Positions 47,518-56,808 of a stretch of DNA of 64,000 nt are shown one piece after another. Below the pieces are notes generated by a model. That model saw nothing but the letters and a program-made list of their open reading frames with translations. It did no database searches and had not been told where the DNA came from. A program made the position numbers and the translations under genes. The DNA lies in assembly GCA_027483535.1 (NCBI GenBank), contig JAIXUN010000002.1:1612001-1676000 (forward strand). Direction: 5' to 3'. The stretch is from a bacterium. GTDB taxonomy: Bacteria; Armatimonadota; Fimbriimonadia; Fimbriimonadales; Fimbriimonadaceae. How positions within the stretch are numbered: the stretch's first letter is position 1; each line of letters starts with the position of its first letter.

Positions 47518-49755
47518 ATGAATTCCGACTTCGTAGAACACGCCCTCGGGCAGTATCCCTCTGAAGTTAAACGCGTCGCAGTGATAGGAGCAGGCACGAT
47601 GGGGAGCGGAATTGCGGCCCACCTCGCCAACCTTGGCTTCCACGTGATGCTGTTTGATCGAACTCGGCGAGACTGCGAAGAATCTTTCCACCGGGCAAAA
47701 CACATTCGTCCTCCTCACTTTTATGTTCCCTCGACGGCGGCGGCGGTTGAAATTCTTGGAATCGATACGGATATCGAAAGAGTTCGTGAAGCGGATTGGG
47801 TTTGCGAAGCGATCGTGGAACGTCTCGATGTCAAACAAGCACTTTTCGAGCAAATCGAACCCCATCTCCGGCCAGACGCCTTTATCACGACGAACACCAG
47901 CGGACTTCAACTTGCCCTATTAGCCGAGGGACGGTCCGATTCATTCCGTAGCCGATTCGTTGGTTCTCACTTTTTCAATCCCCCTCGTTACTTGAAGCTC
48001 ATGGAGCTCATTCCGACGGATCAAACCGATCCGGCTGTCTTGAGAGCAGTTGAGACGTTTCTTGAAGATAAGGTCGCAAAGCGAGTTGTGGTCGCCAAGG
48101 ACACACCCGGCTTTATCGCAAACCGATTCGGAATGTGGTCGATGTACTACGCGGTGGCGATCGCGGAAAAGCTTCAACTTTCGGTCGAAGAAGTGGATGC
48201 GATCACGGGTTCATTCTTAGGAAGACCCAAGAGCGCCAGCTTCCGGCTTAACGACCTTGTTGGGTTGGATGTCATGGAAGACATCGCCGCGAACTTGGTG
48301 ACGCGCTGTCCGGAAGACCCCCACGTAGGGGTGTTCGACACGGTCAAGTCGATCAAGCATTTGATCGCCCAAGGCGCGATCGGCCAAAAGGTAACCAAAG
48401 GGTTCTATCGAAAGGACGGGAAGGAAATTCTGGTCTACGACATGAGAACTCAGGCATACCGCCAAAGACTCGAGCCCGAACTTCCAATCCTAGACGAACT
48501 GAAAAAGCTGCCTCTTCGCGAGCGCATCGCAAAGGCGATCGAGAGCAAGGACAAGGTCGGCGATTTTCTACGCCACTATCTGATTCCGAGCGTGCAGTAC
48601 GGAATCACCCTGCAGCAAGAAGTCTCGCACTCCATTTCCGATTTCGACAACATCATGAAGTGGGGCTTCGGATGGGAGGCAGGTCCCTTCGAGCTCGCGG
48701 ACATGATCGGCGAAGATCGAGTCGTCTGCCGAGATTTCTCTGGGACCTGGCTCTGTCCGTCCGAATACAAAGACTTCTACCGAGACGGTCAACAACTCGA
48801 CCAAGAATCCGGGGCGTATCGAGCAATTCCTTCTCGACCCGAGTACAAAGCGCTCCACGACTTCCCCATTGTTGAGGCGGCGCAGAACTTCAATGTTCGC
48901 GATCTCGGCGACGGTGTTCTCGCCATTGGGACAACAACCAAGCTCGGCGTCTTTACACCGGATCTCATCAATGAACTCACCGCATTCCTTCGCGATCGCG
49001 AGGATCGATTTGTTCTCACCTCAGAGTCTCCGCAATTCAGCGTCGGTTTTGACCTCAAATTCCTCGTTGGAAGGATTGACGAGGGAGACGCTGCCGGGAT
49101 CGACGAAGCCCTGATCGCGCTTCAAAGTCTTGGCGAGCTGCTGGAAACCAAGCGAGTGGTAAGCGCGGTGCGTGGGTATTGCTTGGGTGGCGGGTTTGAA
49201 GTTGCGATGAGCTGTCCTCAGGTGGTCGCCCTTGCAGAGAGCACGATCGGGCTCCCAGAAGCCAAGGTCGGCCTGATTCCCGGGGGTCGAGGGGTTGTCC
49301 TCAGTCGACTTCGCAACCAGCATTCGGCGCAATCGTTGGTTGATAGCGTGATGTCTCTCACCCTGGGCACTGTTTCCACGAGCGCCGATCACGCTCGTCA
49401 GTTTGGATACCTTCGGGAGACCGACCTCACCTGTTATCACCCAGATATGCTCATCTGGAAGGCCAAGCAGGCTGCTCTAACGGTAGAGCCGCTGCCGAGA
49501 CCCGAGTGGAAAACTGTCGTAGGTCCGGTTACAGGAATGATCGACCGTGCTCAGCAGGAACTGATTTCCAAGGGCGATCTCACGAAGTACGACGAGACGA
49601 TTGGAGACCAACTCAAGGCGATCTACACGAAAGTGGACTCCTACGAGTTGGCTGTTCACCAAGAACGAGCCCGCTTCTTGGAGCTTGTCACCAACTTGCC
49701 GACCGTTCAACGGATCAAGCACATGCTTGAATTCGGGAAGCCGCTTCGAAACTAG
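47518..49755 (+). CDS. Fused 3-hydroxyacyl-CoA dehydrogenase / enoyl-CoA hydratase (FadN type)
   Basis: Beta-oxidation enzyme of 745 residues, with the dehydrogenase first and hydratase last. The NAD domain starts VAVIGAGTMGSGIAAHLAN (22-40), continues with SGLQLALLAEG, GSHFFNPPRYLKLMELIP and DTPGFIANRFG; a second 3HCDH domain follows (FGWEAGPFELADMIG). The C-terminal crotonase domain has SAVRGYCLGGGFEVAMSC and PEAKVGLIPGGRGV, where the catalytic Glu is present. This order is that of B. subtilis FadN, not FadB. TAGATT (47505-47510) lies 7 nt before the ATG. Acts with the acyl-CoA dehydrogenase and ETF nearby; the thiolase is not in the window. Confidence 0.92.
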   Translation: MNSDFVEHALGQYPSEVKRVAVIGAGTMGSGIAAHLANLGFHVMLFDRTRRDCEESFHRAKHIRPPHFYVPSTAAAVEILGIDTDIERVREADWVCEAIVERLDVKQALFEQIEPHLRPDAFITTNTSGLQLALLAEGRSDSFRSRFVGSHFFNPPRYLKLMELIPTDQTDPAVLRAVETFLEDKVAKRVVVAKDTPGFIANRFGMWSMYYAVAIAEKLQLSVEEVDAITGSFLGRPKSASFRLNDLVGLDVMEDIAANLVTRCPEDPHVGVFDTVKSIKHLIAQGAIGQKVTKGFYRKDGKEILVYDMRTQAYRQRLEPELPILDELKKLPLRERIAKAIESKDKVGDFLRHYLIPSVQYGITLQQEVSHSISDFDNIMKWGFGWEAGPFELADMIGEDRVVCRDFSGTWLCPSEYKDFYRDGQQLDQESGAYRAIPSRPEYKALHDFPIVEAAQNFNVRDLGDGVLAIGTTTKLGVFTPDLINELTAFLRDREDRFVLTSESPQFSVGFDLKFLVGRIDEGDAAGIDEALIALQSLGELLETKRVVSAVRGYCLGGGFEVAMSCPQVVALAESTIGLPEAKVGLIPGGRGVVLSRLRNQHSAQSLVDSVMSLTLGTVSTSADHARQFGYLRETDLTCYHPDMLIWKAKQAALTVEPLPRPEWKTVVGPVTGMIDRAQQELISKGDLTKYDETIGDQLKAIYTKVDSYELAVHQERARFLELVTNLPTVQRIKHMLEFGKPLRN

Positions 49756-49876
49756 ACGTGGATTCTAAGCGGCGCAGAGCAAGTTAGGGCGTCGTTCGTA
49801 GAATCAATCCCAAGCAAGTTGCTGGAGGGGGCCAAGAAGGTCCCCTCGGTACACTACAACCCACAACGAAGTGACC

Positions 49877-50614
49877 ATGAAAGCAATCGTTCCAATCAAG
49901 CGCGTCGTGGACCCATACGCTAAGGTCAAGCCAACCGCCGATGGCGCAGGACTTGACTCCGGCGGGGCGAAGTTTGAAATCAATCCGTTTGACGAAATCG
50001 CGGTGGAAGAGGCCGTTCGACAAAAGGAAGCGGGCCGATTCACGGAAGTAGTCGTGGTGTCCGTTGGTAAGGGCGAGTGCGAAGAGCAGCTTCGTAAAGC
50101 ACTTGCCATCGGTGCCGATCGAGCGGTTCTCCTCGAAACCCAGGAGCCTTTGGATAGCCCGGCGGTTGCCAAGGTCCTCAGCGAGTTCGTGGCCGCAGAA
50201 GCGCCTCACGTTGTTCTCATGGGCAAGCAGGCTACCGATGACGACAACAATCAGGCGGGGCAGATGCTCGCCGCCATTCTTGATTGGCCCCAGGCGACCT
50301 TCGCCGCGAAGACCGACTTCGCCGCCGACAAAGCGACGGTTGTTCGCGAAACAGACTCGGGCGAGGAGACTTTGGAACTTCCCTACCCTTGTCTCGTTAC
50401 CACTGACCTTCGATTGAACGAACCGCGCTACATCGCGCTGCCAGGAATCATTAAGGCTCGAAGCAAGCCGCTCGAAAAGCGGCCTTTGGCAAGCGTGCCC
50501 GCTCCTAAGTCTTCTGTCGTTTCCTTTGCTCCGGCCCCGGCTCGTCCCCCAGGACGAAAAGTTGGCTCCGTTGCGGAGCTTGCTCAAGCCATTAAAGATC
50601 GAGGTGTTTTCTAA
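49877..50614 (+). CDS. etfB: Electron transfer flavoprotein beta subunit
   Basis: Beta subunit of ETF, which carries electrons from acyl-CoA dehydrogenases to the quinone pool. The 245 residues match EtfB: MKAIVPIKRVVDPYAKVK, NPFDEIAVEEAVRQKE, GKQATDDDNNQAGQMLAAIL and the recognition loop PGIIKARSKPLE. Start ATG 49877 preferred over GTG 49871. The stop overlaps the etfA ATG by one base (TAATG). Confidence 0.95.
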   Translation: MKAIVPIKRVVDPYAKVKPTADGAGLDSGGAKFEINPFDEIAVEEAVRQKEAGRFTEVVVVSVGKGECEEQLRKALAIGADRAVLLETQEPLDSPAVAKVLSEFVAAEAPHVVLMGKQATDDDNNQAGQMLAAILDWPQATFAAKTDFAADKATVVRETDSGEETLELPYPCLVTTDLRLNEPRYIALPGIIKARSKPLEKRPLASVPAPKSSVVSFAPAPARPPGRKVGSVAELAQAIKDRGVF

Positions 50615-51495
50615 TGTCCCTTCTGGTTATCTGCTTCGACCCGTCTGAACTGAGTCAGGTCGCGGGCTTTGGTGCTAGTTTCGGCACGTACGATGTGCTC
50701 CTTCTCACCGGAGAAGCCGGAAACGCCGGGGCATCGAAGATTCATGTTGCCAATCTCGTAGAGGTGCCTCCAGCCGACAACATTGGAAAATCGGTCGCGT
50801 CGGTGGCGGCTAATTACACTCACGTTGCGGCAGTTTCCTCGATGAGGGCGAAGGACCTCATGGCGAGGGTCGCCGGAATCAATCAGTCGGCCATGATCAC
50901 CGATGTTGTCAAAGTTTTCTCGGAGACCGAGTTTGAACGACCGATGGTCGCCGGTTCTGTGTTGGCGCGAGTGAAGGCCGAGTCCACTCCGATTGTCATG
51001 ACATTTCGGCCCGCAGGCTTCGACAAAACGGTTCCGGGACCCAATGGGTCGGTTGAGAGCATCTCGATTTCCGACACCGGAAGGGTGAAACGAGTCTCAA
51101 CCTCCGCTCGGCAAGGTGGCCGACCAGACCTCTCCCAAGCGAAGTTTGTGGTTTCGGGTGGTCGACCGCTCAAGGATGCGGCAACCTTCGAGCAGGTGAT
51201 CGGTGGCTTTGCCGACAAGTTCGGCGCGGCGGTTGGAGCAACTCGCGCTGCGGTGGACTCTGGAATCGCCCCCAATGATCTTCAGGTCGGACAGACTGGA
51301 AAAGTCGTTGCCCCGGACCTGTATATTGCCGCAGGGATCAGCGGATCCACTCAGCACATGGCGGGAATCAAAGACTCGAAACTCATCGTCGCCATCAACA
51401 AAGACGGTGACGCTCCGATCTTTGATCAGGCGGATCTTGGAATTGTCGGTGATCTCTATGAGGTCCTTCCCGAACTGGAAAAGGCTCTCTCTTAG
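50614..51495 (+). CDS. etfA: Electron transfer flavoprotein alpha subunit
   Basis: Alpha subunit of ETF, holding FAD. The 293 residues have the ETF C-terminal FAD domain: VVSGGRPLKDAATFEQVIGG, GATRAAVDSGIAPNDLQVGQTGKVVAPDLYIAAG, SGSTQHMAGIKDSKLIVAINKD. Slightly short relative to the typical 310-320. Follows etfB by a TAATG overlap, so made in equal amounts. Confidence 0.95.
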   Translation: MSLLVICFDPSELSQVAGFGASFGTYDVLLLTGEAGNAGASKIHVANLVEVPPADNIGKSVASVAANYTHVAAVSSMRAKDLMARVAGINQSAMITDVVKVFSETEFERPMVAGSVLARVKAESTPIVMTFRPAGFDKTVPGPNGSVESISISDTGRVKRVSTSARQGGRPDLSQAKFVVSGGRPLKDAATFEQVIGGFADKFGAAVGATRAAVDSGIAPNDLQVGQTGKVVAPDLYIAAGISGSTQHMAGIKDSKLIVAINKDGDAPIFDQADLGIVGDLYEVLPELEKALS

Positions 51496-51562
51496 GGCCT
51501 CCGACCCTTCTCCGATCTAAAGTTGGGAATCTAAAGCTCGACCTGTTCGTCTTACCTTGCGT

Positions 51563-52522
51563 ATGACGAGACGGCTCGGGCTTTTTGGTTTAGTCGCCCT
51601 TACCTCTTTAGGTCTGCATTCGCATGCGAATGCACAGATCGACTTGAACGCGACCATTGCGGTTGTGAACGGGAAGGACATCAAATACGGCGATTACTAC
51701 CGGCGCATGGAGATGTTGGAAGGGGTGCGCAAATCTGGTCAGAACATCGACATGCCTCCCGGATTCTTGACCCTGGACGCGATGCTGACGGAGTCGATCG
51801 TCTTGCAGTTGGCGACTGAAAAAGGTGCGGCACCTACCGATCTGGAGGTTGCAAATGAGACTGCTAAGCGATTGAAGCGGCAACCAGACCTACTGGAAAA
51901 GTGGAAAGCAACGGGTCGAACCGAAGAAGAGTTGCGGTCAAAGATTCGGTATGAATTGACGCAATTCAAGCTCCAAACGTTAGGGGTTACCGTCACCGAC
52001 GCAGAGATCGACCAGTACGTGAAAGACGATCCGGGCGTTCTTTCAACCCCGGCGATGTACACGTTGCGGATCATCGTCGTCGAATCGGCAATCGACAAGT
52101 TGGCGGTTGACGACCAACTCAAGAAGGGCACCGCTTTTTCGAAGGTGGCAGAAAGTCTCTCCATCGATGAATCAAAGTCTCGTGGCGGTTCCTTCGGAAC
52201 GTTTCCGCTACAGTTGCTTCCCGAAGGTCTCCGCAAAGTTGTCCAGGGCAAATCGAAGGGTCAGTTCACAGACTGGTTCCCGTTCGACAAGTATCAGGGC
52301 AAGATCTATGTGGAAGACCTGAAGCCTGAGTCTAAGAAGACACTCACCCCCGAACTTCGCGCTGATCTTAAGATCGAGTTGATGCTCTTCAAGGGTCGAA
52401 TCAAGAATAACCTTCCAAAGATGGTTTCCGAGGCGCGACAAAAGGCGGTGGTGGACATCAAGCGCCCAGAATTCGCCCAGTTGTACAACGACCTCGTAAA
52501 GTTTGCGGGCAAGGGTGGGTAA
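51563..52522 (+). CDS. Secreted parvulin-type peptidyl-prolyl isomerase (SurA/PrsA-like)
   Basis: A 319-residue exported folding factor. Signal peptide MTRRLGLFGLVALTSLGLHSHANA, an N-terminal helical chaperone domain (AVVNGKDIKYGDYYRRMEML, LTESIVLQLATEKGA), the parvulin domain at about 170-245 (TLRIIVVESAIDKLAVDDQL, KVAESLSIDESKSRGGSFGT) and a C-terminal helical part. In diderms this class helps outer-membrane protein folding. Start ATG 51563 preferred to TTG 51557. Next gene mazG starts 9 bp later. Confidence 0.83.
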   Translation: MTRRLGLFGLVALTSLGLHSHANAQIDLNATIAVVNGKDIKYGDYYRRMEMLEGVRKSGQNIDMPPGFLTLDAMLTESIVLQLATEKGAAPTDLEVANETAKRLKRQPDLLEKWKATGRTEEELRSKIRYELTQFKLQTLGVTVTDAEIDQYVKDDPGVLSTPAMYTLRIIVVESAIDKLAVDDQLKKGTAFSKVAESLSIDESKSRGGSFGTFPLQLLPEGLRKVVQGKSKGQFTDWFPFDKYQGKIYVEDLKPESKKTLTPELRADLKIELMLFKGRIKNNLPKMVSEARQKAVVDIKRPEFAQLYNDLVKFAGKGG

Positions 52523-52531
52523 ACCACCTTT

Positions 52532-53524
52532 GTGCGGATCATTGAAGTTGGCGAGTCACCGACTCTAACTTGGCTTGAAGGCGTTGGGCTGTCCGATCTT
52601 TTGGGTCGGGCTTATTTTCATGCCAATCCCCGAGACTGCTCGGTGCCTGCGCTGAGCAACCTCGGGCTTGCTATCCAGGCATTCGACGCAGACAAAGTTC
52701 AGCCGGGCGATATTGTCTTCGTCCCCGACAATGATCCTCTTCGGGTTCTTCAAACCACGTTGGCGCTGCTGCTTGGGCCCCATGGGTGTCCTTGGGATAA
52801 GAAGCAAACTCACCAAACCTTGGTGAAGCACCTTATCGAGGAAACATTTGAGGCGGCCCACGCAATCGAATCAGGTTCTGATTCGATCGCCGAAGAACTG
52901 GGTGACGTGCTCATGCAACCGATTCTTCACGGGGAGATCGCCACTCGCGCCGGAAAATTCAGTACAGGCACGATCGCCCGGGAGATTTTCACCAAACTGA
53001 TTCGCCGACACCCCCACGTTTTTGGAGATGTTTCCGTTTCGGATTCGGACGAAGTGCTTCGAAACTGGGATGCGATCAAAAAGAGCGAGAAGAAGTCTAA
53101 GGGACCGGAAAGTTCAACTTCCATTCTTGATGGGATTCCCCCAGCCATGCCTGCCTTGGCGCGAGCCCTTGCCATAAGTGAGCGTGCGGCGAGAGCCGGT
53201 TTCGAATGGCCGGATATCGAAGGCGTCTACACGAAACTCGACGAGGAAGTCGAAGAGCTACAAAGGGCAACGACCAAGGCTGAGACTGAGGCCGAAATCG
53301 GAGATCTGCTCTTCACTGTCGTGAACCTCGCCCGGTGGCATAAGGTCGACGCAGAACAAGCATTGAGACGAATGTTGCATCGCTTCACCCTCCGTTTTCA
53401 GCGGATGGAAGCCCTCTCGGAGGCCGACCTCACAAATCTTTCGCCTGAGGAGTGGGACAGGCTTTGGAACCTCGCCAAGCAAGAACTGAGCGACTTTGAG
53501 AACAATTCTCACGAGAAAAGCTGA
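52532..53524 (+). CDS. mazG: MazG nucleoside triphosphate pyrophosphohydrolase
   Basis: House-cleaning enzyme that removes pyrophosphate from non-canonical NTPs. Two MazG domains are visible: GCPWDKKQTHQTLVKHLIEE ... IAEELGDVLMQPILH with the EExxE and ExxD metal ligands, and a second with KLDEEVEELQRATTKAETEAEIGDLLFTVVNLARW. The first 85 residues are extra relative to E. coli MazG; they look like a short remnant of the tetrapyrrole-methylase domain seen fused to MazG in YabN (YFHANPRDCSVPALSNLGLA and FVPDNDPLRVLQTT). Start GTG at 52532. 330 residues. Confidence 0.9.
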   Translation: MRIIEVGESPTLTWLEGVGLSDLLGRAYFHANPRDCSVPALSNLGLAIQAFDADKVQPGDIVFVPDNDPLRVLQTTLALLLGPHGCPWDKKQTHQTLVKHLIEETFEAAHAIESGSDSIAEELGDVLMQPILHGEIATRAGKFSTGTIAREIFTKLIRRHPHVFGDVSVSDSDEVLRNWDAIKKSEKKSKGPESSTSILDGIPPAMPALARALAISERAARAGFEWPDIEGVYTKLDEEVEELQRATTKAETEAEIGDLLFTVVNLARWHKVDAEQALRRMLHRFTLRFQRMEALSEADLTNLSPEEWDRLWNLAKQELSDFENNSHEKS

Positions 53525-53543
53525 AGTTTCCTGTTAGGCAACC

Positions 53544-53570
53544 TAAGGAGATTCCATGTTTCGCCGATGA
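53544..53570 (+). promoter_or_regulatory. Sigma-28-type flagellar promoter
   Basis: TAAG (53544-53547), exactly 15 bases, GCCGATGA (53563-53570), close to the consensus TAAA-N15-GCCGATAA. It lies 52 bp before the flagellin start and gives a leader of about 45 nt with AGGAG. Confidence 0.75.
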
Positions 53571-53622
53571 ATTCCCATGAGAACCGTTTTTACCGGCGGT
53601 TTTACTAGGAGTTGGCAAAACT

Positions 53623-55089
53623 GTGAGTCTAAGAATCAATACCAACGTGCCGGGCATGACCGCCTTGCGCAACCTCGGAAACACGAACGTTGAGGTTGCG
53701 GGTTCGATCAATCGTCTCAGCACCGGTCTTCGAATCGTGAGTGCTGCAGACGATCCTGCGGGCTTGATCATTTCTGAAGGCATGCGCGCGACGATCAGCG
53801 GCATCGAGCAAGCGTCGCGAAACAGCCAAGACGCGGTGAACTTGGCAAAGACCGCAGAAGGGGCAATGGATGAGGTCCAGCGTCTGCTTCGGGGTCTGCG
53901 AGGAATCACCGTCTACGCGGCGAACACCGCCGTTGTCGATAGTGCTCAGCTACAGGCGAACCAAGCGGAGATCCGGTCGGTCATTCAATCGATTGATCGA
54001 ATCGCCACAAGCACGCAATGGTCGAACAAGCGATTGCTCGACGGCACTGCGGGCACCATGGCGAACATCACCAACACTACGGGCGTTGCGGGAGCCTATT
54101 TCGGCTCGACGTTTAACGGCGTGAGCGTTGCCAACGGACCGATCACCGTCACTCAGACGACCACGGCGACCCAAACTCGATTGGATACGAGCGTTGCGTT
54201 CGCAAGCACGTCTGCCGTTCCTGCTGCTGGAACCATTGTGGTTAACGGATATACGTTCTCCACCAACGGCACCACGGACACGGTCCAAAACCTCATTGAC
54301 CGAGTCAATGCTCAGGCCAGCAACACGGGTGTCACGGTTTCGACCTACGCGATCGGTGCCAACGTTGGTCTCCGAATGACGTCGGTGGATCATGGCGCCG
54401 ACTTCCCCATTAACTTTTTCGACCCGTCTGGAGTGCTGCACTCCACGCCGAGCCCAGCGCCCACGGTTGCAGGCACAGATGCTGTTGCAAACGTTCAGGT
54501 GACAACGGCGTCGGGAGTCCAAACCGTTCAGTTCACGGGTGGTCAAGGTGCGAAAACCTCTGGACTCCGGATGACCGACGCGAACGGAAACGCCATTGTG
54601 CTGACCCCTGCCGGGAACGGAAGTGGCGCTCTCACGGGCGGCTCTTCTATTGGAACCCTCACTGCAGGCAATCTTCGATTCCAGATCGGTCCTAACCAAG
54701 ATCAGTCGGTTTCGTTTGGAATGCCGAACGTGAAAGCCTCCAATTTGGGAACCGGAGTCGTATCTGGTCAAAGCCTTGCTTCCGTTGACGTGACCACGCA
54801 ACAGGGCGCTTTGAATGCGATGCGAATCGTTGATTCTGCGATCACGCAACTCAGCCAAATGCGAGGCGAACTCGGTAGCTTCCAAAAGAACTTCCTTGAG
54901 TCGACAGTTCGAACGTTGAACGTCGCACGGGAGAACTTGACCGCCGCCGAAAGCACGATTCGCGATGCAGACATTGCGGAAGAGATGTCGAAATACACGC
55001 GCTTCCAGATTCTGCAACAGAGCGGTATGTCGATCCTTGCTCAGGCAAACAGCCAACCTCAGCAGGTTCTCCAGCTGCTCCAGCAGTAA
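53623..55089 (+). CDS. Flagellin
   Basis: Filament subunit of the flagellum, 488 residues. The conserved ends are intact: N-terminal D0/D1 helices (LRINTNVPGMTALRNL, SINRLSTGLRIVSAADDPAG, ISEGMRA) and C-terminal (TAAESTIRDADIAEEMSKYT, ILQQSGMSILAQANSQPQQV, LQLLQQ). The middle, about residues 140-390, is a variable Thr/Ala/Gly-rich region exposed on the filament, with almost no Lys. Start GTG at 53623 with AGGAG upstream. It is alone: no other flagellar gene in the window. It sits between a sigma-28-type promoter and a terminator. Confidence 0.96.
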   Translation: MSLRINTNVPGMTALRNLGNTNVEVAGSINRLSTGLRIVSAADDPAGLIISEGMRATISGIEQASRNSQDAVNLAKTAEGAMDEVQRLLRGLRGITVYAANTAVVDSAQLQANQAEIRSVIQSIDRIATSTQWSNKRLLDGTAGTMANITNTTGVAGAYFGSTFNGVSVANGPITVTQTTTATQTRLDTSVAFASTSAVPAAGTIVVNGYTFSTNGTTDTVQNLIDRVNAQASNTGVTVSTYAIGANVGLRMTSVDHGADFPINFFDPSGVLHSTPSPAPTVAGTDAVANVQVTTASGVQTVQFTGGQGAKTSGLRMTDANGNAIVLTPAGNGSGALTGGSSIGTLTAGNLRFQIGPNQDQSVSFGMPNVKASNLGTGVVSGQSLASVDVTTQQGALNAMRIVDSAITQLSQMRGELGSFQKNFLESTVRTLNVARENLTAAESTIRDADIAEEMSKYTRFQILQQSGMSILAQANSQPQQVLQLLQQ

Positions 55090-55111
55090 AGATCACCGGA
55101 TCACTCCTAGT

Positions 55112-55143
55112 GGACCTCGCCTTTGCCAGGGCGGGGTCCTTTT
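55112..55143 (+). terminator. Terminator of the flagellin gene
   Basis: Stem GGACCTCGCC / GGCGGGGTCC (55112-55121 with 55130-55139; one G-T pair), then TTTT. It starts 22 nt after the stop. Confidence 0.82.
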
Positions 55144-55162
55144 GCGTTAAACGGGTGGTCCG

Positions 55163-55954
55163 ATGCTTCATAATCTCCCCGTGCCCGTTTGGAGCATTGT
55201 CAATCAAAAGGGCGGCGTCGGAAAGACAACCACGGCCGTCAATCTCGCTGCCTGCCTGGCAGAAGAGGGTCTGCGCGTGCTTCTCGTAGACTGCGATCCT
55301 CAAGGGAATGCAACGACTGGACTTGGGATCGACAAGAACGCTCTGGAAACCACGCTCTACGACGTGATCGAGACCCTAGTCGATAACCCTGACAATCACT
55401 CAGCGCTCGAAAATTCCATTCAGAAATTTTCCGACAACCTTCATCTTGTTCCGGCAACCCTCGACCTTGCCGGTGCCGAGCCCGTTCTACACAACGCGGT
55501 TGGAAAGGAACTCATCCTTCGAGATGCTATCGAGCCGATTCGGGGCAAGTACGACTGGATCATCTTCGATGCTCCACCCAGCCTAGGGTTGATCACGATC
55601 AATATTCTTGCGGCCAGCGACGGGGTGCTTGTTCCGATGCAGTGCGAGTTTTATGCTTTGGAAGGGCTGACACAGCTGATGAAGACGGTTGAAATTGTGC
55701 GACGTAGGCTGAACCCAAGTCTTCAGATTGCAAAGGTTTTGCTCACTATGTACGATGCTCGAAACAAGTCCACTCAACAGGTTCGAGCCGAGGTGGAAGC
55801 GTTCTTTGGAGAGAAAGTCGCCAAGACGGCTATCCCTCGCAACGTGCGGCTGAGTGAAGCTCCGAGCTTTGGAGTGGCCGCCGTGCATTGCTTCCCCGCC
55901 TCCCGTGGAGCAACGGCGTACCGGGAGTTTGTACAGGAGATTTTGAACAAGTGA
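55163..55954 (+). CDS. parA: Chromosome partitioning ATPase ParA (Soj)
   Basis: ATPase that moves origin regions with ParB-parS. The 263 residues have the deviant Walker [29 protein letters not shown], Walker [14 protein letters not shown] and [13 protein letters not shown]. No N-terminal HTH, so chromosomal rather than plasmid type Ia. The stop overlaps the parB GTG as GTGA. No gidA/gidB/dnaA genes are near, so the origin is not shown to be in this window. Confidence 0.95.
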   Translation: MLHNLPVPVWSIVNQKGGVGKTTTAVNLAACLAEEGLRVLLVDCDPQGNATTGLGIDKNALETTLYDVIETLVDNPDNHSALENSIQKFSDNLHLVPATLDLAGAEPVLHNAVGKELILRDAIEPIRGKYDWIIFDAPPSLGLITINILAASDGVLVPMQCEFYALEGLTQLMKTVEIVRRRLNPSLQIAKVLLTMYDARNKSTQQVRAEVEAFFGEKVAKTAIPRNVRLSEAPSFGVAAVHCFPASRGATAYREFVQEILNK

Positions 55955-56808
55955 GACGCGCTCTTGGAAAAGGCCTAACCCAACTTTTAGGCGAACAGTT
56001 TGATTCAGGCACCAACGAGATTCCGGTGCTATCGATTGTTCCTAATCAACGCCAGCCCCGAACCGAGTTCGACAAGGACGCGCTTGAAGAGTTAGCCGAG
56101 TCGATTCGCGTACACGGCGTTCTTCAGCCCATTCTTGTTCGCCCGCTGAGCGAAGGTAAGTACGAGCTGATTGCGGGTGAACGAAGGTGGCGAGCTTCCC
56201 AACTAGCCGGGCTTGAGAAGGTTCCGGTGATCATCCGATCTGCGGCCGGACAAGAGTCACTCGAGATCGCACTCATTGAGAACGTTCAGCGAGCCGACAT
56301 CTCAGCCTTGGACGCGGCAACGGCCTACAAGCGCCTAGCAGACGAGTTCGGCCTCACCCAAGAAGAGATCGGGCTCCGGGTCGGTAAGACTCGCACTAGC
56401 ATCTCGAACACTTTGCGTTTGCTGAAGCTTCCCAAAGAGGCTCTTGCCGCACTGAGATCGGGACAGATTTCGGAAGGTCACGCCCGCGCTCTCCTTGGCA
56501 TCGCCACGGAATCTAAGCTCATCGGCGCACTGGCGATCGTAGTCGCAAAAGGTCTAAGCGTCCGACAAACCGAGCAACTCGTGGAGTCTCTCAAAGAAGG
56601 GACGCCGGACTCTAAGCAGTCGAAGAAGGAAGTTCGTCGAGCGGAGCCGAAAGACGTTTACACGTTGCAACTCGAATCGGCGATCTCGGAGCGATTCAGT
56701 TCGCCTACGAAAATCGAACGATCAGAGAAGGGCGGGAGACTCGTTGTTGAGTTCTACGGTGACGAGGACCTAGACCGAATCTTGGAGCTTCTCGGGGTCG
56801 AGATTTGA
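55951..56808 (+). CDS. parB: Chromosome partitioning protein ParB (Spo0J)
   Basis: DNA- and CTP-binding protein that loads at parS. The 285 residues start [15 protein letters not shown] (ParA-stimulating N-terminus), then the ParB/Srx core [20 protein letters not shown] and [13 protein letters not shown]-like [56 protein letters not shown] and a C-terminal dimer domain. Start GTG 55951, overlapping parA by 4 nt; the frame is open further upstream only within parA. No parS (TGTTTCACGTGAAACA) was noticed nearby. Confidence 0.95.
   Translation: MRRALGKGLTQLLGEQFDSGTNEIPVLSIVPNQRQPRTEFDKDALEELAESIRVHGVLQPILVRPLSEGKYELIAGERRWRASQLAGLEKVPVIIRSAAGQESLEIALIENVQRADISALDAATAYKRLADEFGLTQEEIGLRVGKTRTSISNTLRLLKLPKEALAALRSGQISEGHARALLGIATESKLIGALAIVVAKGLSVRQTEQLVESLKEGTPDSKQSKKEVRRAEPKDVYTLQLESAISERFSSPTKIERSEKGGRLVVEFYGDEDLDRILELLGVEI

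Noticed and set aside
53950-55056. A 368-codon open frame on the minus strand opposite flagellin
   Set aside because: It is the complement of a conserved flagellin gene, is Arg-rich without recognisable domains, and has no promoter or ribosome site.
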